Assembly: GCA_934748015.1 (NCBI GenBank)
Contig: CAKVHF010000001.1
Coordinates: forward strand, 1-64,000
Direction: 5' to 3'
DNA length: 64,000 nt
From: an uncultured Clostridia bacterium
GTDB taxonomy: Bacteria > Bacillota > Clostridia > Christensenellales > UBA1242
Shown: positions 26,614-34,894 of the stretch, one piece after another
Layout of the letters: each line of letters opens with the position of its first letter
How positions within the stretch are numbered: the first letter of the stretch is position 1
The notes under the pieces: model-generated
The model's database searches: none
Told to the model about the DNA's origin: nothing
The model's input: only the letters and a program-made list of their open reading frames with translations
Program-made: the position numbers and the translations under genes

Positions 26614-27207
26614 ATGGAAAATGAAACTAACAAACCAACGATAAAACAATTTTTGAAAGAGAATATGTATTTACTTATTTTGGCTGGTGTTGTCTTGTTG
26701 CTTAGTATTATTGTCATAATCGCTAGTGCAGTTGGCACTAAGACCAAGCCTATTGACAATAAGCCACCAGTAAGCAGTAATACAACCAAGTACTACATGC
26801 CAGTTGCTAATGCTACTATATCTAAGGAATACAGTGCTACAGAGTTGCAATACAATGCTACACTTAATCAATGGGAAGCACATAAAGCAATTGACTTCTT
26901 AGCAACAGCAGGTAGCGAAGTTAGAGCTATCACCAGTGGTGAAGTTATCGATGTATACACCAATCATCTAGAGGGTACTGTAGTCAAGATTAAACATGCT
27001 AACGGGATAGTAAGCGAATATGGCTCTCTTAGTGATGATGTTAAGGTTAAGAAAGGTGACAATGTTGCAAGCAATGCAGTAATCGGATATGTATCTGCTT
27101 CTGCTACTGCCGAGGCCAATGATGGTGCGCATTTGCATTTTGCTATGAGTGACAACAATGGCAAAAGAATTGATCCTGCTGGTTATTTGAATTTGTCTAG
27201 CAAATAA
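26614..27207 (+). CDS. M23 (LytM) peptidase, SpoIIQ-like
   Basis: The 197-residue protein has one N-terminal membrane anchor (YLLILAGVVLLLSIIVIIASAV) and an extracytoplasmic LytM domain. HKAID (HxxxD) and HLHF (HxH) supply the zinc ligands, so the site looks intact, as in clostridial rather than Bacillus SpoIIQ. In sporulating Clostridia SpoIIQ acts in the forespore channel with SpoIIIAH. An ordinary cell-wall endopeptidase is the alternative; size and single anchor favour SpoIIQ. TGGAGG precedes the ATG. Confidence 0.8.
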   Translation: MENETNKPTIKQFLKENMYLLILAGVVLLLSIIVIIASAVGTKTKPIDNKPPVSSNTTKYYMPVANATISKEYSATELQYNATLNQWEAHKAIDFLATAGSEVRAITSGEVIDVYTNHLEGTVVKIKHANGIVSEYGSLSDDVKVKKGDNVASNAVIGYVSASATAEANDGAHLHFAMSDNNGKRIDPAGYLNLSSK

Positions 27208-27224
27208 AAACTGTCTAAATTTGC

Positions 27225-27253
27225 TTTACTTAAAATTATATTCTTTGTATAAT
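27225..27253 (+). promoter_or_regulatory. Possible promoter of acpP
   Basis: TTTACT (27225-27230), 17-bp spacer, TATAAT (27248-27253). Confidence 0.45.
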
Positions 27254-27290
27254 TATTTATGTTAATCATATCTTATTATAGGAGAATATT

Positions 27291-27521
27291 ATGAGCAAAG
27301 ATATTAAAACACTTCTAGCAAAACAATTAAATCTTGATGCTAGCAAAATTACTGACGAGAGTAGAATAATTGAAGATCTAGGTGCTGATAGCCTTGATGT
27401 TGTAGAGTTACTTATGACTTTGGAAGATGAGATGGGAATTTCTATTTCTGACGAAGAAGCCCTTAACCTTAAGACTGTTGCTGATATCCAGAATATTATC
27501 AATTCTAAATCTGAGAAGTAA
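27291..27521 (+). CDS. acpP: Acyl carrier protein
   Basis: The 76-residue acidic four-helix protein carries growing acyl chains in fatty acid synthesis. The phosphopantetheine site is Ser in ADSLDVVEL. The remaining helices match AcpP (LEDEMGISISDEEA, TVADIQNIINS). It stands alone here, away from other fab genes, with a terminator just after it. TAGGAG precedes the ATG. Confidence 0.97.
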   Translation: MSKDIKTLLAKQLNLDASKITDESRIIEDLGADSLDVVELLMTLEDEMGISISDEEALNLKTVADIQNIINSKSEK

Positions 27522-27547
27522 TTAGTAATAACAAAGATTAAAGTAAT

Positions 27548-27587
27548 AAACATGTTGTGTCGTTAATATGGCATAGCATGTTTTTTA
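27548..27587 (+). terminator. Terminator of acpP
   Basis: Stem AACATG / CATGTT with inner TTGTG / CATAG pairing and six T. Confidence 0.75.
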
Positions 27588-27609
27588 TTGAACAATCGAA
27601 AAAAACAAT

Positions 27610-27638
27610 TTGGTAAAAACGAAAATTTGTAGTATTAT
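27610..27638 (+). promoter_or_regulatory. Promoter of the rRNA methyltransferase gene
   Basis: TTGGTA (27610-27615), 17-bp spacer, TATTAT (27633-27638). Confidence 0.55.
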
Positions 27639-27683
27639 CATGTTAAGATATTTGTTGAATAATTGTAGGACGAAAGGGACTAT

Positions 27684-28946
27684 ATGCAAAAAGTAGAAAT
27701 TGTAAAAATAGATAGTGATGGTGTAGGAGTAGCAAGGATAGATAATAAGCCCGTATTGATAGGCAAGGTTCTGCCACAGGAAATTGTTACAATTGATAAT
27801 GTTGTGGACAAGGGCAAGTATATGACAGCAGATTGTATTGATGTCGTCGAATGTAGCAGTGAGAGGGTTGTGCCTAAGTGTCCATATTACTTATACTGTG
27901 ACGGTTGCAATCTACAGCATGCTAGTGATGATTTCGAACAAAAGTATAAGATAGATGTAGTTAAGCAAGCATTGAAACATGTAGCAGGATTGGATGTGAC
28001 AATTAACGCATTTGTTAATGGAACTGAAACTTTTGGGTATAGAAACAAAATAGTTTTTGCAGTGCATGATGGAAGTGTTGGGATGTATCGCAAAGGAACT
28101 CATGACTTAGTTACAATCGATAGGTGTATGCTGATATCGAAAGAATTAAACAATTTTGTCTCTAATGTCACTAGTTGGTTGCAAGAGGCTAAGCCAGATC
28201 TTAACCATATAGCATTTAGGCAAATTGGAGAAAAGTTCCAATGCGTATTGATTGCTAAGGACAAGCCACATTCTTTGGACAAATTATTAGCGATGTTGGA
28301 TGTTAATTATGCTGGATGTTATCAAATAGTGTACAATCACAATGACGGAATTAAAGATCTAATAACTAATGACTTGACTGTTTTGGCAGGGGATGTTATC
28401 TATGATAATTTCTTAGGTATACAGTATCCAGTCAGTGCCAATTCATTTCTGCAAGTCAATCGCAAGGTTAGTGAGAAACTATATAGTGCAGTGTTACAAT
28501 TGGCAAGCGGGGATGTTGTAATCAATGCATATAGTGGAGCAGGTGTGCTTTCTGCAATACTTGCGAGCAGTGCCAAAAGAGTATACGGAGTAGAGGTTGT
28601 TAACAATGCATCGGACAACGCAGAAGAGTTAAAAAAAGCAAATAATATAGACAATATGTACAATCTTTGCGGTAAATCAGAAGTTTTGATCCCAAAAATA
28701 TTACAAAAAGAGAAGAAAGCAACCCTTGTGGTAGATCCACCACGCAAAGGGCTGGATGCTGGACTGACTAAGTATATCAATAACAACACGTCAATAGACA
28801 AAGTAATATATGTTGCTTGCAGTCCTAATAGTCTGGCTAGAGATGTTAGAAATATGCCCAATTATAAGATTAGACATATTAGTCTATACAACATGTTCCC
28901 TCAGACTAGCCATGTGGAGACATTGGTGGAGTTGATTAGAAAATAA
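27684..28946 (+). CDS. 23S rRNA (uracil-5)-methyltransferase, RlmD/TrmA family
   Basis: The 420-residue SAM-dependent enzyme has an N-terminal TRAM domain (1-55), a [4Fe-4S] cluster Cys set (CPYYLYCDGC plus a further Cys), the FRQIGEKFQCVL beta region, the SAM site INAYSGAGVLSA, VVDPPRKGLD, and the catalytic Cys in YVACSPNSLARDV. The canonical string there is SCNP, so A before the Cys and S after it are mild changes. The target is probably U1939/U747 of 23S rRNA. The next gene starts 24 bases on. Confidence 0.92.
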   Translation: MQKVEIVKIDSDGVGVARIDNKPVLIGKVLPQEIVTIDNVVDKGKYMTADCIDVVECSSERVVPKCPYYLYCDGCNLQHASDDFEQKYKIDVVKQALKHVAGLDVTINAFVNGTETFGYRNKIVFAVHDGSVGMYRKGTHDLVTIDRCMLISKELNNFVSNVTSWLQEAKPDLNHIAFRQIGEKFQCVLIAKDKPHSLDKLLAMLDVNYAGCYQIVYNHNDGIKDLITNDLTVLAGDVIYDNFLGIQYPVSANSFLQVNRKVSEKLYSAVLQLASGDVVINAYSGAGVLSAILASSAKRVYGVEVVNNASDNAEELKKANNIDNMYNLCGKSEVLIPKILQKEKKATLVVDPPRKGLDAGLTKYINNNTSIDKVIYVACSPNSLARDVRNMPNYKIRHISLYNMFPQTSHVETLVELIRK

Positions 28947-28970
28947 AGAAAAAGTACGAAGGAAGAAGAA

Positions 28971-29615
28971 ATGCCAAATTGGAAAATACATCTAGAAATC
29001 GGCAATAGATTAAGAGACACTCTTGGATATAATGATCACGATTTCAATATTTTTATGTTAGGCAGTATATTGCCAGACATCAATAGTGGCTTTATAGTAA
29101 AAGATATATCGCAGATGCTTAATAGCGGAAGCACACATTTTGTTGATAAAGAAAAGGGTAAGATGTTTCTAAATTTCTATAATCAGTACAAGGACACAAT
29201 TGCTACACAGCCTATACTTGTGGGATATTTCCTACACTTGCTTGTTGATTATGTCTGGAACCAAGATTTCTACAAAGAATACGAAGCACAAGACGATGTT
29301 GGGCTACTTTATTTCAAGAGTTTGAAAGATCTTAAACACAATGATTTCAACAAGTATAACAACAAGTATATATCCAATACTTTTATTATCGAAGATTACG
29401 AAGAAGCAGTGGAGTTGACTAAATTGGTGGATAGAGTATCGATAACCACTGATGACATTAAGCACGTAATAGATTATCTTAATAGTGGCAAGAAAGACAA
29501 ATTCGACAGACGGAAATATGTGCTTTTTAACGAGGAGCATTTTGACAAATTGTTAGATAAGTCGGTTAGTATTTGCAAGCGATGGCTAAAGAAATTGAAT
29601 ATAATTTTGATGTAA
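28971..29615 (+). CDS. Zinc-dependent phospholipase C-like family protein
   Basis: The 214-residue protein has the family layout PNWKIHLEIGNRL at the start, GSILPDI at about 30-36 and HLLVDYVWN near residue 89, where His and Asp would bind zinc. These match the Zn_dep_PLPC family (PF00882) common in Clostridia as an uncharacterised cytosolic protein. True phospholipase activity is unproven for this branch and there is no signal peptide. GGAAGAAG precedes the ATG. Probably co-transcribed with the methyltransferase. Confidence 0.82.
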   Translation: MPNWKIHLEIGNRLRDTLGYNDHDFNIFMLGSILPDINSGFIVKDISQMLNSGSTHFVDKEKGKMFLNFYNQYKDTIATQPILVGYFLHLLVDYVWNQDFYKEYEAQDDVGLLYFKSLKDLKHNDFNKYNNKYISNTFIIEDYEEAVELTKLVDRVSITTDDIKHVIDYLNSGKKDKFDRRKYVLFNEEHFDKLLDKSVSICKRWLKKLNIILM

Positions 29616-29726
29616 TTGTGGCAAATATATTAGATATGTTAATATGTTGTATAATTAGTGCTATATATAGTTTCTATTTATAATTAAAATATTTTAAAAA
29701 AACATTTTATACTATGCAAATCAATA

Positions 29727-29755
29727 AAAAAGTGGCATATATAGCCACTTTTTTA
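29727..29755. terminator. Bidirectional terminator before mgtE
   Basis: Stem AAAAAGTGGC / GCCACTTTTT with T tails on both strands. Confidence 0.88.
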
Positions 29756-29793
29756 GTTGTGTATAATAACAATATTTTCTAGTCCAATATTGT

Positions 29794-31464
29794 CTAACCA
29801 AGTATTGCAATAGACAGCCAGCAGTATAATATCAATGACAAAGCATCTACTATTGTTGTAATAAATGGGCTGGCAACAACAGCTGGGTCAAGGTGACATT
29901 TCTTGGCAATCATTGGCAAGACACATCCCACTACTTTAGCAATAACTACTGTTGCAAACAAAGCAATAGATATAACAGCACATCTAATAAAAGTGTATCC
30001 GCTGTAGCCAAATAGTAGGTTGTCTATAAGTAGTAGTTTTGCTAGGCATGCTACACTTAGTGTTGCACCTAGTAGGATAGATGCACGCAATTCTTTCCAC
30101 AGAACTTTGAATATATCTTTGCTACTCAGTTCATTTAGGGCAAGGGATCTAATGATTGTTACAGATGCTTGAGATCCAGAGTTGCCACCTGTATCCATCA
30201 TCATTGGCACACAGGCAAATAGTACTGAACTTATTGCATTTAATTTTGCTTCATATACATTGATGATTAGTCCGGTGAAAGTTGCACTAACCATAAGTAT
30301 TAGTAGCCAAGGTATACGATTTTTCCAGATTTCGAACACACTTGTCTTAAGATATGTTTTGTCACTAGGGGTGATTGCAGCCATTTTTGCAATATCTTCG
30401 CTGTTCTCGTCTATCATGATATCCATAGCATCATCTACGGTTACGATACCTACTAGACGCTTCTCTTCATCCACGATAGGCATGGCAACAAAGCCATAAT
30501 TGGATATTTTGCGTACTACATCTTCCTTGTCGTCTAGGGTGTTGCTATAGATGACATTTTGGTGCATAATATCCTTGATTTGTTTAGTTTTGTCAGCCAT
30601 CATCAATTCTCTAGCACTGACAACGCCGATCAACTTCTTCTTAGTATCAGTGACATAGCAGGTGTATACTGTTTCTTTGTCAATGGCGGTTTTTCTTATT
30701 TTGTCAAATGCGTCTTCTACAGTCATGTCTGGACTAAGCGAAACAAACTCAATTGTCATTACACTTCCCGCACTGTCCTTAGGATATTTCAATATTTCGT
30801 TGATATACTGCCTTGTTTCCTTGTCGCTTGCACTTAAGATTCTTTTGACAACATTGGCTGGCATTTCTTCCACGATATCAACCATATCGTCTATAAATAG
30901 TTCGTCCATCATTGTCTTCAATTCTATATTACTTAAGTTTCCGATCAATGCTTCTTGCGAGTTGTTGTCCATCTCTACAAATGTATCCGCAGCAAGGTCT
31001 TTTGGCAATAGTCTAAATAATACAACTATTTCTTCTGAGTTAAGACTGCCAAAAATTTCGGCAATATCCATCTCGTTCATATTGCTTAGGACAGATTTTA
31101 GGGTAGTGTAGTCTTTGTTAGCGATTAGTTTCTCTACTTCCTCACTATCCACAATTCTGGTTGCATTGGCATGGCTGATTTCGGATATTAGGTCAATAGT
31201 CTCATCTACAGACACCTCATCCATAACTTCTTCTAGCTCGTTATCACGCAAGCTTTCAATAATCTTGTTTTTCAATTCTTTGTCACACTCTAGCAATACA
31301 TCAGCCAGTGTATCACTATCTAAGTTACGACAAATAGGCATAACATGGCTTTCATCCATGTTATTCAACATTTTTGCAATCTCTTTAGGTTGCATTTCAG
31401 CAATCATTTCGCATGCTTTTTCATAATTTTTTTGGTCAATTAATTCAATAATATCTTTTTTCAT
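29794..31464 (-). CDS. mgtE: Magnesium transporter MgtE, with long N-terminal domain
   Basis: The 556-residue Mg2+ channel has an N-terminal superhelical region of about 230 residues, a CBS pair (about 230-345, with GSVMTIEFVSLSPDMTVEDAF and IVTVDDAMDIM), a connecting helix, and five membrane helices. The pore region MMDTGGNSGSQASV and the DPAVVASPFITTIVDALSLILY helix are typical. MgtE is usually about 450 residues; here the N domain seems doubled (repeated LMxx-like helices such as EVDETIDLISEI and FIDDMVDIVEEM). No ribosome site precedes the ATG at 31464. A structured leader lies upstream. Confidence 0.95.
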   Translation of the reverse strand: MKKDIIELIDQKNYEKACEMIAEMQPKEIAKMLNNMDESHVMPICRNLDSDTLADVLLECDKELKNKIIESLRDNELEEVMDEVSVDETIDLISEISHANATRIVDSEEVEKLIANKDYTTLKSVLSNMNEMDIAEIFGSLNSEEIVVLFRLLPKDLAADTFVEMDNNSQEALIGNLSNIELKTMMDELFIDDMVDIVEEMPANVVKRILSASDKETRQYINEILKYPKDSAGSVMTIEFVSLSPDMTVEDAFDKIRKTAIDKETVYTCYVTDTKKKLIGVVSARELMMADKTKQIKDIMHQNVIYSNTLDDKEDVVRKISNYGFVAMPIVDEEKRLVGIVTVDDAMDIMIDENSEDIAKMAAITPSDKTYLKTSVFEIWKNRIPWLLILMVSATFTGLIINVYEAKLNAISSVLFACVPMMMDTGGNSGSQASVTIIRSLALNELSSKDIFKVLWKELRASILLGATLSVACLAKLLLIDNLLFGYSGYTFIRCAVISIALFATVVIAKVVGCVLPMIAKKCHLDPAVVASPFITTIVDALSLILYCWLSIAILG

Positions 31465-31540
31465 AGCATTGTATGGTCATAAGAAAAAAGACAAACAAAG
31501 ATTGTTTAATAAAATTTTTTAAGAAAATTTTACAAAAATT

Positions 31541-31609
31541 TTATTGTATAGGCGACAAGCCATGCTTCTTCCGCCCGAGATAATCTTCGTTATTACTTAT
31601 AATTTCCAC
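31541..31609 (-). CDS. 22-residue ORF in the mgtE leader
   Basis: A GTG-started 23-codon frame follows a strong ribosome site AAGGAGG. Its peptide ends GRKKHGLSPIQ. It lies about 75 bases upstream of mgtE. Within it the RNA can form an 11-pair stem GACAAGTCGTG / CATGGCTTGTC, two of which are G-U pairs on the minus-strand RNA. It may be a regulatory leader peptide like mgtL or an RNA element that mimics one. No M-box consensus was seen. Confidence 0.4.
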   Translation of the reverse strand: MEIISNNEDYLGRKKHGLSPIQ

Positions 31610-31735
31610 GACTTGTCCTCCTTATTTTTATAGTCGTTATATATTATTCATAAATATTGTCTTTTGTCAACATTTTCGGCGAAATTTTATTTTTTTATTT
31701 TTTTAATTTCGTAATATGGTTGGTTATGTGATACA

Positions 31736-31852
31736 ATCTCTCGTGTGAGGGTTAAAAATTTTTGCGAACAAAAATTTTTCCGCCCTCTTGCGGTTCGAGA
31801 CGTATGGCTCGAGCCGATTGCACCTTGCTTGTAGGTGCAATACACGAGAGAT
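31736..31852 (+). repeat. Cloverleaf palindromic element C
   Basis: Outer perfect 11-bp stem ATCTCTCGTGT / ACACGAGAGAT. Three inner hairpins: GAGGG..AAAAATTTTTG / CAAAAATTTTT..CCCTC (31747-31787), CGGTTCGAG / CTCGAGCCG (31791-31815) and ATTGCACC / GGTGCAAT (31817-31841). It is followed by CCTTTTTT, so it could end a transcript, yet no plus-strand gene precedes it. Hairpin two contains a T-G pair only on the plus strand, which favours a plus-strand RNA. Confidence 0.85.
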
Positions 31853-31998
31853 CCTTTTTTCTGCTACATTCAGCGGTAATGCTACTATATATGCATCACT
31901 AATTATATGTTGCAAAAATACTGATTTATTAAAACAATGGGCTTCTATACTAAAAGTCACAAATTAATTGTAAATAAACAAAGAATGGAGGAAAATGT
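31853..31998. other. Spacer between element C and idi
   Basis: AT-rich, no ORF and no stable structure. The ribosome site GGAGG of idi is at the end. A promoter for idi must lie here or upstream of element C but is not clear. Confidence 0.4.
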
Positions 31999-32520
31999 AT
32001 GCCTAACGAGGTTGTATTGGTTGATATTTTTGATAACCCACTAGGAGTATGTGAGAAATTGAAAGCACATAGGGAGAAGAAACTGCACAGGGCTTTTTCG
32101 CTATTTATATATAGCGGTGATTGTGTTCTTTTGCAACAACGGGCTTATGGCAAATATCATTCGGGCGGTAAGTGGGCTAATTCTTGTTGTTCACACCCAA
32201 CACTAGACGAAGAGATAACTGCTTGCGTAGTGGATAGAACTAGAGAGGAACTGGGGATAGATATAGATACTCCAACCAAACTATTTGATTTCATCTATTA
32301 TAGCGAGTTTGACAATGGTTTGACCGAGTACGAATTGGATAATGTCTTTGTGGTTAAGTTTGACGGCAGAGTGGATAATTTCAACCACGAAGAAGTCAAT
32401 GCGGTCGAGTGGGTTAATATTGATGACTTGGCAAAAGACTTAGTTAATAATCCTACTAAGTACAGTACATGGTTTCTTAACTGTGCACCACGTGTCATAC
32501 AGTATCTCAAAAAAAATTAA
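31999..32520 (+). CDS. idi: Isopentenyl-diphosphate isomerase, type 1
   Basis: The 173-residue Nudix-fold enzyme interconverts IPP and DMAPP. Landmarks are the substrate loop HSGGKWANSCCSHP with the catalytic Cys, the Nudix-like helix RTREELGID, TEYELDNVFV with an active-site Glu, and NHEEVNAVEWV. Many Bacillota have the unrelated flavin-dependent type 2 enzyme, so the type 1 form is notable and may be acquired or lineage-specific. No other isoprenoid gene is in the window. TGGAGG precedes the ATG. Confidence 0.94.
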   Translation: MPNEVVLVDIFDNPLGVCEKLKAHREKKLHRAFSLFIYSGDCVLLQQRAYGKYHSGGKWANSCCSHPTLDEEITACVVDRTREELGIDIDTPTKLFDFIYYSEFDNGLTEYELDNVFVVKFDGRVDNFNHEEVNAVEWVNIDDLAKDLVNNPTKYSTWFLNCAPRVIQYLKKN

Positions 32521-32587
32521 AAAACTTTTTTAAAATTGTTTGCTAAAAAATTTGTACTGTGCTAATCTAGAAATAGTTATTTTTTTT

Positions 32588-32731
32588 GGAGGGGTATCAT
32601 GGACTTTTGGCGTAGACAGAAAATAGCTGACATTGTTATTTTTACTTGTCTTTTTCCACCCCTTACAACAAGACACATAAACATTTGCTAGCAGGTGACC
32701 CAAACATCCCCGCAACAGCAAATGTTTTTTT
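32588..32731 (+). ncRNA. Structured leader with terminator before pyrG
   Basis: A long imperfect hairpin (AGGGGT at about 32592 with ACCCCT at about 32657, inner AGACA..AAAATA / TATTTT..TGTCT) is followed by a strong terminator AAACATTTGCT / AGCAAATGTTT with seven T (32679-32731), 60 bp before the pyrG start. A terminator in this place suggests attenuation of pyrG, a separate small RNA, or simply the idi terminator. It does not match the GGGC-type pyrG attenuator of Bacillus. Confidence 0.5.
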
Positions 32732-32791
32732 GTTTTTTTGAATAACCGATTTTTAGAGATTTTTTGTATATTTTAGGAGGAAATTATTGAG

Positions 32792-34402
32792 ATGAGTAAG
32801 TATGTGTTTGTAACAGGGGGAGTTGTATCTAGCCTAGGCAAAGGAATAACTGCAGCATCACTTGGTAGACTACTTATCAATAGAGGACTGCATGTAACTA
32901 TCCAGAAACTAGATCCATACATCAACGTAGATCCGGGTACAATGAGCCCATATCAACATGGTGAAGTTTTTGTAACCGAGGACGGTGGCGAAACCGATCT
33001 AGACATCGGACACTACGAGAGATTTTTGGACATCAATTTTCACAAAAATTGTAACTATACTAGCGGAAAGATTTATTCTAGCATTATTGCAAAAGAACGT
33101 GCTGGTGACTATCTAGGTGCAACAATTCAGGTTGTGCCACATGTAACCAATGAGATCAAAACTGCAATGCGTAGTGTCGCTGGTGATGATATTGATGTGG
33201 TCATTGTAGAGATTGGTGGAACAGTAGGTGATATGGAGGGTGAACCTTTCCTAGAGGCAATCAGACAGTTCGAGAGAGAATTGGGATACAACAACTATGT
33301 ACATATTCATACAACACTTTTGCCATATCTAGGTGCTGCTGGAGAGATCAAAACCAAGCCAACACAACATAGCGTAAAACTTCTTACTTCTCTTGGGCTT
33401 ATGCCAGATATTATCGTATGCCGTAGCAATGCGGATGTGGAATTGACTGATGATCTTAAGAATAAGATCGCTATGTTCTGTAGTCTTGATAGTCCTAAAA
33501 ATGTTATCCACAACCCAGATTGTGGCAGTATCTACGAAGTGCCAAATGTCCTAAAAGAACAGCATTTTGACGATGTTGTGCTAGAGAAATTGCAGATAAC
33601 TGCACCAGAGGCAGACATGAAGGCATGGAACAAAATGGTTGAGACTTATGAGAACAAAAACTTGCCAATTGTAAGAGTTGCAATTGTGGGTAAATACACA
33701 ATGGTTCCAGATGCATACATTAGCGTTACAGAGTCTATCAAGCATGCATGTATTGCACACAATGTATCACCTAAGGTAGAGATAATAGACAGTGAACTTA
33801 TCGAAAAAGATGGTGCTAAGAAGCATCTAGAAGGCTTTGATGCAATCGTTGTTCCGGGTGGTTTTGGTAGTCGTGGAACAGAGGGCAAAATACTTACTGC
33901 CAAGTATTGCAGAGAGAATAACATCCCTTATCTTGGACTATGCTTGGGCATGCAGATTGCTGTTATAGAATTTGCTCGTAATGTTGCTGGACTTAAAGAT
34001 GCCAATAGTGTGGAACTAAATGAGACAACCCCATATCCAGTAATCAATGTTATGGAAGATCAGAAGATAATTACACAGAAAGGTGGCACAATGAGGTTGG
34101 GTGAGTATACTTGCCGTCTTATCAAGGGTACTAAGTCTGCCAGATTGTATGGCAAGGAAGAGGTTAAGGAAAGACATAGACATAGATATGAGTTCAATAA
34201 CGAGTATAGAGAGTTGTTGGAAGCAAAAGGATTGGTTGTTGCCGGTGTTAACCCAAAGCGTAATCTTGTAGAAATTATTGAATTGCCAGATCATCCATTC
34301 TATGTTGCAGTGCAGTTTCATCCAGAATTTAAGAGTAGGCCATATAGACCACATCCATTATTTGACGGTTTGATTAGCAAAGCAATTGAGTTGAAGAAAT
34401 AG
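32792..34402 (+). CDS. pyrG: CTP synthase
   Basis: The 536-residue enzyme makes CTP from UTP with glutamine. The N-terminal synthetase domain starts KYVFVTGGVVSSLGKGITAASLG (P-loop) and contains ISPYQHGEVFVTEDGGETDLDIGHYERF-type strings. The C-terminal class I glutaminase has the nucleophile in YLGLCLGMQIA and the His/Glu pair in VQFHPEFKSRP. AGGAGG lies 11 bases before the ATG. Preceded by a terminator-bearing leader, closed by a strong terminator. Confidence 0.98.
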   Translation: MSKYVFVTGGVVSSLGKGITAASLGRLLINRGLHVTIQKLDPYINVDPGTMSPYQHGEVFVTEDGGETDLDIGHYERFLDINFHKNCNYTSGKIYSSIIAKERAGDYLGATIQVVPHVTNEIKTAMRSVAGDDIDVVIVEIGGTVGDMEGEPFLEAIRQFERELGYNNYVHIHTTLLPYLGAAGEIKTKPTQHSVKLLTSLGLMPDIIVCRSNADVELTDDLKNKIAMFCSLDSPKNVIHNPDCGSIYEVPNVLKEQHFDDVVLEKLQITAPEADMKAWNKMVETYENKNLPIVRVAIVGKYTMVPDAYISVTESIKHACIAHNVSPKVEIIDSELIEKDGAKKHLEGFDAIVVPGGFGSRGTEGKILTAKYCRENNIPYLGLCLGMQIAVIEFARNVAGLKDANSVELNETTPYPVINVMEDQKIITQKGGTMRLGEYTCRLIKGTKSARLYGKEEVKERHRHRYEFNNEYRELLEAKGLVVAGVNPKRNLVEIIELPDHPFYVAVQFHPEFKSRPYRPHPLFDGLISKAIELKK

Positions 34403-34414
34403 TAGATTTTTTTG

Positions 34415-34444
34415 GGAAAAGATATATATCTTTTCCTTTTTTTT
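34415..34444 (+). terminator. Terminator of pyrG
   Basis: Stem GGAAAAGATAT / ATATCTTTTCC and eight T. Confidence 0.92.
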
Positions 34445-34507
34445 GCGCAAGTGTATTCAATTAATTGTCAAAAAACTAAAAATGTGGTAAAAATATAGCG
34501 TTAGTAT

Positions 34508-34591
34508 AATCTATGGATGTTGATTTGCTCATAATATTCGCAAACCAATTTGCTAAACGCAAATCCGTTATTGCTAACGGCATCATAGATT
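34508..34591 (+). repeat. Cloverleaf palindromic element D
   Basis: Outer stem AATCTATGGATG / CATCATAGATT has 11 pairs with one bulged G. Inner hairpins are TTTGC / GCAAA, ATTTGC / GCAAAT and CCGTTA / TAACGG. TATAAT (34505-34510) overlaps its first bases. A smaller hairpin CTACCC / GGGTAA follows at 34616-34630. Confidence 0.78.
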
Positions 34592-34715
34592 GAATAACCA
34601 TCAGTTATATACAAGCTACCCTTCGGGTAAGTTTGTCTCTAACTTCCGATAATATATTTATAAGTATTGTTATTTGTGACCTAAAAAAATAATTGCATAT
34701 AGAAATACAAATAAT
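34592..34715. other. Spacer between elements D and E
   Basis: It holds the small hairpin AAGCTACCC-TTC-GGGTAAGTTT near 34613-34634, otherwise AT-rich with no ORF. Confidence 0.5.
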
Positions 34716-34804
34716 ATCCATGTGACTGTGCTTTGTACACATCCGTGTGCCAAAGCACGATTGCTCCCGCAATCTTGACGACTTCCAGTCGTTGTCACAT
34801 GGAT
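34716..34804 (+). repeat. Cloverleaf palindromic element E
   Basis: Outer perfect 11-bp stem ATCCATGTGAC / GTCACATGGAT. Three hairpins: GTGCTTTG.ACAC / GTGT..CAAAGCAC with tip CACATCCGTG, GATTGC / GCAATC, and GACGACT / AGTCGT. The tip CACATCCGTG is identical to one in element A. It ends 90 bp before the second BspA-like start codon. Confidence 0.87.
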
Positions 34805-34894
34805 GCTATAACGTTTTCGGCTATCAATATCGGCAAAATAAAAAATTTTTAACAATAAATATATATTCCCTAAATAAAGGAGACTAAGAAAAAT

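Noticed and set aside
31541..31620. M-box (ykoK) Mg2+ riboswitch before mgtE
   Set aside because: The conserved TTAGGTGAGGCTCC-type start and the other M-box blocks are not there.
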